A DNA stretch of 16,327 bases from Candidatus Solibacter sp. (GTDB taxonomy: Bacteria > Acidobacteriota > Terriglobia > Bryobacterales > Bryobacteraceae), in NCBI GenBank assembly GCA_017883345.1, contig JADGNT010000016.1, positions 1 through 16,327 of the forward strand, read 5' to 3'. The notes under the pieces were generated by a model. That model ran no database searches and was not told where the DNA came from. It was given only the letters and a program-made list of their open reading frames with translations. Each line of letters begins with the position of its first letter. Within the stretch, counting starts at the first letter, position 1. Positions 1 through 6,034 of the stretch are shown piece by piece. The position numbers and the translations under genes were made by a program.

Positions 1-7
1 GTTTGTT

Positions 8-52
8 CCCATGGCTCGCGCCATGGGCTACTTTCTCGCGCCCCTCCGGGGC
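8..52. repeat. Paired palindromic hairpins (intergenic repeat)
   Basis: Two adjacent inverted repeats lie downstream of the hydrolase gene. The first (8-27) has 8-bp arms CCCATGGC/GCCATGGG around the 4-nt loop TCGC. The second (40-52) has 5-bp arms GCCCC/GGGGC around TCC. They are joined by a short spacer, GCTACTTTCTC. I recall paired elements of this sort being dispersed in Acidobacteriota genomes, but cannot confirm copy number here. There is no T-tract, so an intrinsic terminator is not clear. Apart from these hairpins and the one at 93-116, positions 1-117 hold no gene that I can see. Confidence 0.65.
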
Positions 53-92
53 TGATGCCCATGAAAGTTACCAGCAAAATGTAGAAACTCCA

Positions 93-116
93 GGGACAGG
101 CCTCCTGGCCTGTCCC
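93..116. repeat. 10-bp palindrome with TCCT loop, copy A
   Basis: A perfect inverted repeat with 10-bp arms (GGGACAGGCC at 93-102, GGCCTGTCCC at 107-116) and a 4-nt loop, TCCT. It starts one base after the TAG stop of the hydrolase, so it would form a hairpin at the 3' end of that mRNA. A near-identical element, one arm starting GACAGGCC, lies at 10559-10578 next to the fadE stop codon. This shows it is a dispersed family and not a unique terminator. Confidence 0.75.
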
Positions 117-117
117 A

Positions 118-906
118 CTACCAACTGGGGGTCTTGCGCGCCAGGCGGTGGGCCACCAAGTCGTAGACAATCGGGTTGAACACCAGGCCGAGGTGCGTTG
201 CCGAAACTTCGAAATCGACTTCGGGATTGCCGGTCCGGCAGACGCGCCAGTCTACGATTCCATCGGACTTGGTGTAGATGGCGGTCTCAAAGACGGATTT
301 CGGCAATTTGACCACCAGCGATTCCAGAAAACTGCAGGTGCAACTGGCCGTGTAGCACGCCGGCAACACATTGTTACCGTGACGTTCCAGAATCTGCCCG
401 CGCACCATTTGGACGGCGCGGAGTATGGAATGGTGCACCGAAATACCCCGGAACGGCGACCCCATGGTGATCACCGAAGCGATGCGGCCGGGCATCTGGG
501 AGGCCACCGCGCGGGCGATGACGCCTCCCAGGCTATGCCCCACCAGGTGGATCTTCTTACCGGTCTCCTTGTAGGCCTTCTGGATGGTCGCTTCCAGCTT
601 ATGCTTGATCAGCAGATTCGGGCACTCGGCATTCATGCCGATTCCCGAAAAGTAAGCCTTGTACCCGATCCGGTTGATCCAGGAGCGGAACTCCGTCAAA
701 TACAGATCGGTCAGCAGGAAGCCTGGAATGACGACTACCGCCGATCCATCTCCCGGCGGTATGCCGAAACCCCAATACACGGGGGACAGGCGCAGGTAGA
801 CCATCTCGATGCCGACCAACATCTCCTGCCAGATGGGCAGGGGAACGGCTTCGTCTGGTTTGCGGACCTCGGAGGGTTTACTGGTGCCGGAGCGGCGGGC
901 GCCCAT
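118..906 (-). CDS. Alpha/beta-hydrolase (lipase/esterase-like)
   Basis: A 262-residue protein with an alpha/beta-hydrolase fold. It shows an oxyanion-side segment VVVIPGF (57-63), a nucleophile elbow GHSLGG with Ser125, a likely acid Asp215 in SDGIVDW, and His238 in the C-terminal SATHLG. The triad order and spacing fit lipases and esterases of about 260 residues. No signal peptide is evident, so it should be cytoplasmic. It lies 38 nt downstream of the phasin-like gene on the same strand, so the two are probably co-transcribed. That placement suggests, but does not prove, action on PHA granules or their oligomers, or on a lipid. The start is uncertain: the first ATG has only a distant AGGG, and Met30 or Met36 are alternatives. 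There is no lipobox. The substrate is unknown. Confidence 0.85.
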   Translation of the reverse strand: MGARRSGTSKPSEVRKPDEAVPLPIWQEMLVGIEMVYLRLSPVYWGFGIPPGDGSAVVVIPGFLLTDLYLTEFRSWINRIGYKAYFSGIGMNAECPNLLIKHKLEATIQKAYKETGKKIHLVGHSLGGVIARAVASQMPGRIASVITMGSPFRGISVHHSILRAVQMVRGQILERHGNNVLPACYTASCTCSFLESLVVKLPKSVFETAIYTKSDGIVDWRVCRTGNPEVDFEVSATHLGLVFNPIVYDLVAHRLARKTPSW

Positions 907-944
907 TGGGATCAGTGTACCCTAGTCCGAAAGCAGGCGCGGCC

Positions 945-1871
945 TCACGTGGTGGCGGGAACGGGCTTGCGCCGGGCGGCGGCGGGGCGCTTCCGGGCCG
1001 GTTTCGGGGGGGCCTGCGCCGCCTGCGCTTTGGGCGCTTCGCGCGGCGGCTTGACGATCACGTTGAGCAAGTCCTGTTCGGATTCAAACAAGCCCTCGAT
1101 GGTATGCTTGGCCAATTCCCCCAGGGTCTCGGCCGGAAGCGGGTTCATGGCGCCGATGGCTTCGCGGGCCGTCTTCACGTTCACCTTGAGTTGCTGGGTG
1201 GCCACGTCGAGCAGTTTCTTCTGGGCATCGATGTAGGCCTCGGCGCTCTGCCGCGCCAACTCGGTCAATTCGGTCTTCTTGGACGCCGCGTGGGCCTTGC
1301 CGTTGGTTTCCTTGCCGGTGGCATGGGCGGTTTCCTCCGCCAAGACGTCCAGGAACTTCTTCTGGCTGCGCACGAAGGTTTCCATGCTCTCGCGCGCCAG
1401 GGCGGTCAACTGAATGCCTCCAAACGGCTCGCCGCTCTTGGTGGCATCGATCCACTCATCGGCCTGCCGCGCCGCCAGGGTCAGGAAATGCTGGTGCATG
1501 CCGATGACCGTATCGACACCGCGGCTGAACAGATCTGTCAGAGCGGCAACGGGCGCCGGTCCGCCAATGCGTTCCTTCACCGCGGTAGTGAGGATTTCGT
1601 TCTCGCGCTGCGCCAGGTTCAACAGCACGCGCTGCGCGGCGATGAAGTTCGAAATGCCCTCGCCGGCCATTTCGGTGGCCGCCGTGCCCGCAATGTGGCG
1701 TGCCTCGGTCAGCCGCCCCTGGAAGGCACTGATTGTGTGGGCGTTTTGGCGCATCACCAGATCCAGCAGGATCCGCTGAGAGGCGAAGAAGCTTTCAGTT
1801 CCCTGCTTCAGCCAGCCCGCCAACATGGATATGGAGGAAGGCTCGCGAGCCGGAACGGTTTTCTCTGGCAT
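945..1871 (-). CDS. Phasin-like granule protein, six repeats plus basic tail
   Basis: A 308-residue, largely helical protein. The start is the ATG at 1869-1871, which has an AAAAAGGAG ribosome site 8 nt upstream; an upstream in-frame ATG lacks one. A ten-residue core recurs six times with 44-48-residue spacing: FFASQRILLD (28), FIAAQRVLLN (76), VIGMHQHFLT (122), FVRSQKKFLD (166), YIDAQKKLLD (213) and LFESEQDLLN (261). Most copies are preceded by an amphipathic L-x-x-L-A/F segment. Residues 276-308 form a Pro/Ala/Lys/Arg-rich, probably disordered tail. Phasins coat PHA granules through amphipathic helices, and some (PhaF of Pseudomonas) carry a basic DNA-binding tail. Divergence from phaR, with a PhaR-type operator in the promoter, supports a phasin role. 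Family membership is inferred from features and context, not from a search. Confidence 0.78.
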   Translation of the reverse strand: MPEKTVPAREPSSISMLAGWLKQGTESFFASQRILLDLVMRQNAHTISAFQGRLTEARHIAGTAATEMAGEGISNFIAAQRVLLNLAQRENEILTTAVKERIGGPAPVAALTDLFSRGVDTVIGMHQHFLTLAARQADEWIDATKSGEPFGGIQLTALARESMETFVRSQKKFLDVLAEETAHATGKETNGKAHAASKKTELTELARQSAEAYIDAQKKLLDVATQQLKVNVKTAREAIGAMNPLPAETLGELAKHTIEGLFESEQDLLNVIVKPPREAPKAQAAQAPPKPARKRPAAARRKPVPATT

Positions 1872-1887
1872 GAAAATTACTCCTTTT

Positions 1888-1902
1888 TGCTGCAATGCAG
1901 CA
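1888..1902. promoter_or_regulatory. Predicted PhaR operator (CTGC-N3-GCAG palindrome)
   Basis: A perfect palindrome, TGCTGCAATGCAGCA, with 7-bp arms (1888-1894 and 1896-1902) around one central base. Inside it is CTGC-AAT-GCAG (1890-1900). As I recall, this is the CTGC-N3-GCAG form described for PhaR binding in Rhodobacter, and TGC-rich sites are known in Paracoccus. It would span about +4 to +18 of the predicted phasin transcript, between the -10 box and the ribosome site, a classical repression position. GCAG/GCAG and CTGC half-sites also occur at 1959-1967 and 1979-1982, just before phaR, and could serve autoregulation. Confidence 0.72.
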
Positions 1903-1911
1903 TATACCTTC

Positions 1912-1941
1912 AATATAGACCTAAAGGCCTTTTTATGTCAA
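1912..1941 (-). promoter_or_regulatory. Sigma70-type promoter of the phasin-like gene
   Basis: Read on the minus strand, a perfect TTGACA (1936-1941) is followed after 18 nt by TATATT (1912-1917). Predicted transcription starts near 1905 and gives a leader of about 34 nt. The spacer contains a perfect 10-bp palindrome, AAAGGCCTTT (1923-1932), which might be a second regulator site. This is one of the closest matches to consensus in the window, as expected for an abundant granule protein held off by a repressor. Confidence 0.75.
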
Positions 1942-1995
1942 GATGAAGTGAATTGAACGCAGCGCAGCAAGGGTTCGACTGCAAAATAGGCTACC

Positions 1996-2484
1996 GTGCT
2001 GATCAGAAAATACCCCAACCGCCGCCTTTACAACACATCCTCCCGAGCTTACGTAAACTTGAACGATCTGGCGGGGCTGATCCGGCAAGGGGAAGAGATT
2101 CAGGTGGTTGACGCCAAGACCGGCGAGGATCTCACCCGGGTGGTGCTGACCCAGATCATCGTGGAAGATGCCAAGGATGCGCCCACCGGGCTGCCGCTCG
2201 AACTGCTGCGCCAGTTGATCATGGCGAGCGACCGGGCCGGCCAGGAATTCATTATGTGGTATCTGAAATCGGCTTTCGATACCTACGAAAAAGTACAGGA
2301 TGCGGTGCAAAACCGGCTGAAGGATGTGCGTTCGGCCGCGCTCTCGCCGCTCAACCTGATGAAAAGCCTGCTCACCCCTCCACCGGGCCCGAAGGCGGAG
2401 GATGAACTGGAGCAACTGCGGCGGCGCGTGGCGGAACTGGAACAGCGCCAGCAAAAACCGAGAAAAACAAATGGCCGCCGATAA
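1996..2484 (+). CDS. phaR: Polyhydroxyalkanoate synthesis regulator PhaR
   Basis: A 162-residue protein starting at GTG; an in-frame stop 9 nt upstream fixes the start, and the ribosome site is weak. Residues 3-25 (IRKYPNRRLYNTSSRAYVNL) are the signature of the PHA accumulation regulator DNA-binding domain. DLTRVVLTQIIVED (45-58) and a second helical region, LRQLIMASDRAGQEF, follow. The C-terminus is a short coiled coil (EDELEQLRRRVAELEQRQQ) ending in a basic segment. In known systems PhaR represses phasin genes and itself, and is titrated off DNA by nascent PHA granules. The divergent phasin-like gene with a matching palindrome fits this. Its last codons and TAA lie inside an intergenic repeat that begins at 2473. 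Confidence 0.93.
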   Translation: MLIRKYPNRRLYNTSSRAYVNLNDLAGLIRQGEEIQVVDAKTGEDLTRVVLTQIIVEDAKDAPTGLPLELLRQLIMASDRAGQEFIMWYLKSAFDTYEKVQDAVQNRLKDVRSAALSPLNLMKSLLTPPPGPKAEDELEQLRRRVAELEQRQQKPRKTNGRR

Positions 2485-2547
2485 ACGCCGATTAACGCGG
2501 ATGAAAAGACATGGCTTATCTGTGTTCATCAGCGTTCATCGGCGGCC
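2473..2547. repeat. Imperfect palindromic repeat at the phaR 3' end
   Basis: GGCCGCCGAT (2473-2482) is repeated in inverted form as ATCGGCGGCC (2538-2547). Between them lie related words: AACGCCGATTAACGCGGATGAA on the left arm and TTCATCAGCGTTCATC on the right. The left arm encodes the last Gly-Arg-Arg residues and the stop codon of phaR. The element fills nearly the whole gap before the kinase gene. I recall similar GATTAACGC/GCGTTCATC words in intergenic repeats of several bacterial phyla. It could fold in the mRNA between the two genes. Confidence 0.7.
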
Positions 2548-2568
2548 CAAAATGATTTGAGGAGTGCG

Positions 2569-4143
2569 ATGGGATTGTCGTTCTTGGCCGGAATCGATCC
2601 GGGGCCGCTCGCATTATGGGCAAGCCTGTCTGCCGGCGGCGATTCGGCCGGCCGCATCTCCACGGTGGAGGCCGCGCTCAAAGGCCGGCGCGGCGCCTAC
2701 TGGCGGGGCGAAATCGGCAAGTGGATCGGCCGCCTGGTTCCGGTCGAAATCCTGGTCCCCGATTCCGCCCAGCGATGGCGTCCCCTGGTTCGGGACGCTT
2801 TCCAATTCGTTTTCGAGCGCCTCTCGGACCGGCGGCTGGCCACCAAGGTGGTGCAGCAATTCGAACTTTCCGCCGACACGGCGCCGGAGCAACGCCTGCT
2901 GCGCCTGGTCAATAAGATGCCGGGCTTGCAGAAGGTGGGGCAGGTGCTGGCGCGCAACCGCCGCCTGGCGCCGAAGCTGCGGCGCGCCCTCTCGGAGTTA
3001 GAAAACGGCATGTCGGACGTGACCCTGGAGGAGGTCCGGGGCCTGATCCAGGAGCGATTGGGGCAGCGGCTGACCGCCTACGCCGTCGAACTGGCACCCG
3101 CCATCCTCTCCGAAGCCAGCGTCAGCACGGTCATCCGCTTCACCTGGAATCAGCCCGGACGGGAGCGCGAACAGGGAGTGTTTAAAGTCCTCAAGCCCTA
3201 CGTGCCGGAGTGCTTCGGCGAAGACATGACGCTGCTCCAGGACCTGGGAGAATTCCTCACTTCCCCCGAACGCGGCTATGGATTCGCCATCCACGACGTG
3301 AAGGATATGCTTGCCGAGGTGCTGCTGCTGCTGGCTCACGAGCTGGATTTCCGGCGCGAGCAGGCCACCCTGTTGGAAGCCGTGAAGATGTATCGCGCCA
3401 GCATCGGAATTCGCGTCCCCCGCCTGATTGAGCCGCTGTGCACCAGCGACATCACCGCGATGAGCGCGGAGGCGGGCGTGAAAGTGACCGAGGCATTCCC
3501 GCGCTCGCCCGTCCGCCGCGCCCGGGTGGCCGAACAATTGATCGAAGCGCTGGTGGCCGTTCCGCTCTTTTCGCGCGAGGAGGACGCCATTTTCCACGCC
3601 GACCCGCATGCCGGAAACCTGCTGTACGACGAGACCAACCGCGAACTCGTGGTGCTCGACTGGGCCCTGGCCGAGAGGCTGAGCCTCGAATCCCGGCGCC
3701 AGCTCGTGCTGCTGTCGGTGATGATGACGCTGCGCAGCCCCGATGGCGTCCGCCAGGCAATCCGCGATCTCAGCCTCAGCGCCGACCGGCGGAATCGCGC
3801 GCGGCTCGGGGTGATCGATGGCTGCGTCAAACGGTTTTTCGACGAGATGTCCCCCGACGCCTCCCCGGGCACGCTGGACGCGATGCGGCTGCTGGACCGG
3901 ATCGCTCTCGAAGGCGTACACTTTCCGCCGCCCCTGTTCCTGTTCCGCAAGATCGTGCTGACGTTGGATGGCGTGCTCTACGATGTCGCCGGTCCCGGCG
4001 TGCGCATCGACGAGGTGATCGCCCGCGAGTTCCTGACGCGCTGCGCCGCCAGCCTGGGCGTATTTCACGCCCCTCTAGAATGGAAGGATTTCGCCGCCAT
4101 CGAGTGGAACGCGTTGCTCTATCCAGTCCGGAGACTTGGGTAA
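2569..4143 (+). CDS. ABC1/UbiB-family atypical protein kinase-like ATPase
   Basis: A 524-residue protein of the ABC1/ADCK/UbiB superfamily, whose members are mostly tied to isoprenoid-quinone or lipid metabolism. Visible motifs are the KxGQ motif KVGQ (122-125), the ATP-site Lys206 in VFKVLKP, the ELDF segment (258-261), the catalytic loop HADPHAGN (343-350) and the metal-binding Asp364. Two deviations stand out. The usual LDFG motif reads LDWA (363-366), and the Ala-rich loop is replaced by SEASVST (181-187). No C-terminal membrane helices are obvious. I chose the ATG at 2569, with GAGGAG 4 nt upstream; an in-frame TTG at 2557 overlaps that site. It follows phaR on the same strand across a repeat. 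The substrate is unknown, and the HMG-CoA reductase next door is only a weak hint towards isoprenoids. Confidence 0.88.
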   Translation: MGLSFLAGIDPGPLALWASLSAGGDSAGRISTVEAALKGRRGAYWRGEIGKWIGRLVPVEILVPDSAQRWRPLVRDAFQFVFERLSDRRLATKVVQQFELSADTAPEQRLLRLVNKMPGLQKVGQVLARNRRLAPKLRRALSELENGMSDVTLEEVRGLIQERLGQRLTAYAVELAPAILSEASVSTVIRFTWNQPGREREQGVFKVLKPYVPECFGEDMTLLQDLGEFLTSPERGYGFAIHDVKDMLAEVLLLLAHELDFRREQATLLEAVKMYRASIGIRVPRLIEPLCTSDITAMSAEAGVKVTEAFPRSPVRRARVAEQLIEALVAVPLFSREEDAIFHADPHAGNLLYDETNRELVVLDWALAERLSLESRRQLVLLSVMMTLRSPDGVRQAIRDLSLSADRRNRARLGVIDGCVKRFFDEMSPDASPGTLDAMRLLDRIALEGVHFPPPLFLFRKIVLTLDGVLYDVAGPGVRIDEVIAREFLTRCAASLGVFHAPLEWKDFAAIEWNALLYPVRRLG

Positions 4144-4270
4144 GGGTAGGGCGGACCCCCCGGTCCGCGCGGGTCCCCCTGGACTCGCTCTCCTCTCGAA
4201 GAATCAAGTGCTTGCCACCAGCGAAAAGCCGGCCAGGGGGCCGGCTGCGGACGAGGGCGTCCGCCCCACT
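4144..4270. repeat. Composite intergenic element of four hairpins
   Basis: The whole gap between the two convergent stop codons is made of palindromic modules with 4-nt loops. These are 4151-4168 (GCGGACC, loop CCCC), 4169-4188 (GCGGGTCC, loop CCCT, one mismatch), 4228-4245 (GCCGGCC, loop AGGG) and 4247-4264 (GCGGACG, loop AGGG). The outer ends mirror each other: GTAGGGCGGAC at 4146-4156 against GTCCGCCC...CTAC at 4259-4274. It lies directly between the kinase TAA and the reductase TAG. It could work as a bidirectional 3'-end structure or be a non-autonomous mobile repeat. There is no T-run. Confidence 0.78.
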
Positions 4271-5809
4271 CTACCGGTTCCGCCCGTGCTTCTCGTGGCT
4301 GGAGACCCAGTCGGAAGCCGAAATCGCCGCCCCGAGCGAAATCTCGCCGGCCAACGCCACCCCGCCGACAATCTCCGCCAGCCGCTTGACCTTGTCGCGG
4401 CCGTAGCATTGCAGAATCTCCAGGCACTCGCGCTGCGTGGCGAGGCCCGTCCCGCCGCCGTAGGTGGCCACGATCAGGGAGGGAATCGTCAGCGAAACAT
4501 ACAGGTCGCCCTGGCTGGTCAGCTCTGTGTACAGAACTGCCGCCGAGGATTCGGCCACATTGGCCGCGTCCTGCCCGGTGGCGATGAACATGGCCGCGAT
4601 CCCGTTGGCCGATTGGCCGCCGTTGTTGTTGGCCCCCGACAGGAGAGCCCCCACATTGGCCACGCCGTAGTGGTACGTGAGCTTCTCCGGCTGCACCCGC
4701 AGATGGCGGATCAGGACTTCGCGGCGGATGACCGCTTCCGCGGTGACCCGCTTGCCGCGCGTGCGCAGCCGGTTGATGTCGGAAGCCTTCTTGTCCGTGG
4801 CGAAGTTCGATTCCAGGTAGAAGTTGACGACGCCCGGGTGGTGATCCAGAATCCACTGGCAAGCCGCCAGTGTCGCGCGCCCCACCATGTTCTGTCCGGC
4901 GGCGTCCCCGGTGGAGAAGTTAAAGCGCAGATAAACGAACTTGCTGGCGAGGAATGTGTCGATATACTGCAGCTTGGCCACCGACGAGGTAGCTTCGGCT
5001 TGCTGGCGGATGGCCGCCAGATTGGCTTGCACCCAGAGCGCAAAATCGCGGCCGGCGCGGGCATCCTGGAAGATGAAGGCCGGCGCCCGCTGCATGGCGT
5101 CGCCCACCACGGTTACCTTCACGCCGCCACAAAGGTTCAGCACTTTCATGCCGCGGTTGTAGGATGCCACCAGCGTGCCTTCGGAGGTCGCCAGCGGAAT
5201 CAGGAAGTCGCCTTGCGCGTGCTCACCGCACACGTGCAGCGGGCCGGCGAGGCCGATGGGAACTTGCGCCACCCCGACGAAATTCTCGCAGTTGCCCTTG
5301 GCCGCATGCGGATCGAGCGAATGGTGAACCACGTGCTTTAACCGAACGCCGGTTTCCTTTTCGATGAGCGCGCGGCGCCGGCCGATGATCTCAGGGCTGT
5401 AATCGTCGTCGTCGGCGCGCGGAATCGAGTGCGCACCTTGTCCGTCTTCGGCAACGGCATCCTCGGCGTGCAGCTTCAGTTTTCCAAACGGGCGGGTATC
5501 GAACGCAAGCTCGATCTGGTGGCTGGTTGGGCGCAAGGCCTGGCCGCCCACGTAAACCTTTACCGTGCAGCGCAATGGAAAGGAAATCGGGTGGGCCGCG
5601 CTGATCTCGAATGGGGCCAGCCCCCGGCCGTCTTCCAGGTCGAGGCGCACATGATCCATGGCCACCGGCTGCCCGTCGATCGCGATGCCTGAAATGCCGA
5701 TGACTTCCGCGTCCGCCAGCCGGTTCTTGATGGCGAACTCGACGCCGCCATCGGTGTTCTTCAGGCTGCCCGCCGTGTAAAGCGAGTTGAGCATGGCTGT
5801 AGGGATCAT
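4271..5809 (-). CDS. hmgA: HMG-CoA reductase with extra N-terminal domain
   Basis: A 512-residue protein. HMG-CoA reductase reduces HMG-CoA to mevalonate, committing carbon to isoprenoids. The catalytic region spans about 135-512 and looks class I. It has ENFVGVAQVPIGLAGPL (175-191), catalytic Glu210 in ATSEGTLVAS, the GDAAGQNM substrate/cofactor loop (301-308), Lys340 in TDKKAS, Asp414 in ATGQDAANV, GGGTGLATQ (451-459) and a C-terminal His505 in SSH. All four catalytic residues are therefore present. Two features are odd: about 125 residues of soluble, beta-strand-like sequence at the N-terminus instead of a membrane anchor, and SGANNNGGQSANG (391-403) where class I enzymes have a GGFNAHA-like segment. 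GAGGG lies 9 nt before the chosen ATG; Met6 is an alternative. It runs divergently from the beta-barrel gene. NADPH use is expected but not shown. Confidence 0.9.
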   Translation of the reverse strand: MIPTAMLNSLYTAGSLKNTDGGVEFAIKNRLADAEVIGISGIAIDGQPVAMDHVRLDLEDGRGLAPFEISAAHPISFPLRCTVKVYVGGQALRPTSHQIELAFDTRPFGKLKLHAEDAVAEDGQGAHSIPRADDDDYSPEIIGRRRALIEKETGVRLKHVVHHSLDPHAAKGNCENFVGVAQVPIGLAGPLHVCGEHAQGDFLIPLATSEGTLVASYNRGMKVLNLCGGVKVTVVGDAMQRAPAFIFQDARAGRDFALWVQANLAAIRQQAEATSSVAKLQYIDTFLASKFVYLRFNFSTGDAAGQNMVGRATLAACQWILDHHPGVVNFYLESNFATDKKASDINRLRTRGKRVTAEAVIRREVLIRHLRVQPEKLTYHYGVANVGALLSGANNNGGQSANGIAAMFIATGQDAANVAESSAAVLYTELTSQGDLYVSLTIPSLIVATYGGGTGLATQRECLEILQCYGRDKVKRLAEIVGGVALAGEISLGAAISASDWVSSHEKHGRNR

Positions 5810-5829
5810 TGCGGCGTGCCCTCAAGAGC

Positions 5830-5858
5830 ATTGTAAAAGACAGCCTGCACACTAGCAA
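5830..5858 (-). promoter_or_regulatory. Predicted promoter of the HMG-CoA reductase gene
   Basis: On the minus strand, TTGCTA (5853-5858) and TACAAT (5830-5835) are separated by exactly 17 nt, a good sigma70-type match. Transcription would start near 5823 and give a leader of about 14 nt ahead of the ATG at 5809. The -35 box touches the palindrome that starts at 5858, so a bound regulator could contact or block RNA polymerase. Confidence 0.65.
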
Positions 5859-5915
5859 TCTTAAATTAAGATGCAAATATCCTCAAATTAGCTGCAAATA
5901 TCCACAACCTGTTGT
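5858..5915. promoter_or_regulatory. Dense operator-like block between divergent genes
   Basis: Three symmetric signals sit end to end in an AT-rich stretch. The first is a 7-bp inverted repeat, ATCTTAAATTAAGAT (5858-5872). The second is two identical 11-bp direct repeats, TGCAAATATCC, at 5872-5882 and 5893-5903, with 21-bp periodicity (two helical turns). The third is an ACAAC-CT-GTTGT inverted repeat (5904-5915). The block lies upstream of the reductase -35 box and ahead of the outer-membrane gene, for which TGTAAT (5913-5918) is a possible but unsupported -10 box. The regulator is unknown. Confidence 0.6.
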
Positions 5916-6034
5916 AATCTGTCTGTGATACGACGTTTTGCGCGGTGTCCGTCGAGACCACGAATCAAATCCGGGACGCCTCCCCCGGTCCAACAGCGAG
6001 ATTCGTGGATGCACCGCAGCCTGAGGAGGATTCT

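Noticed and set aside
148..1236. Long plus-strand open frame opposite the hydrolase and phasin genes
   Set aside because: It is antisense to two genes with clear motifs, and its translation is rich in Arg/Gly/His without domains. It is a GC-rich shadow frame.
1872..1913. Upstream ATG adding 14 residues to the phasin-like protein
   Set aside because: It would translate the operator palindrome and start at about the predicted -10 box. The ATG at 1869-1871 has a strong AAAAAGGAG at the proper distance.
2557..2568. TTG start four codons upstream for the ABC1-family gene
   Set aside because: The TTG overlaps the GAGGAG ribosome site, which instead serves the ATG at 2569.
5945..6034. N-terminal extension of the outer-membrane protein
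   Set aside because: It would place the signal peptide 30 residues inside the protein, while the ATG at 6035 has AGGAGG and directly precedes the signal peptide.
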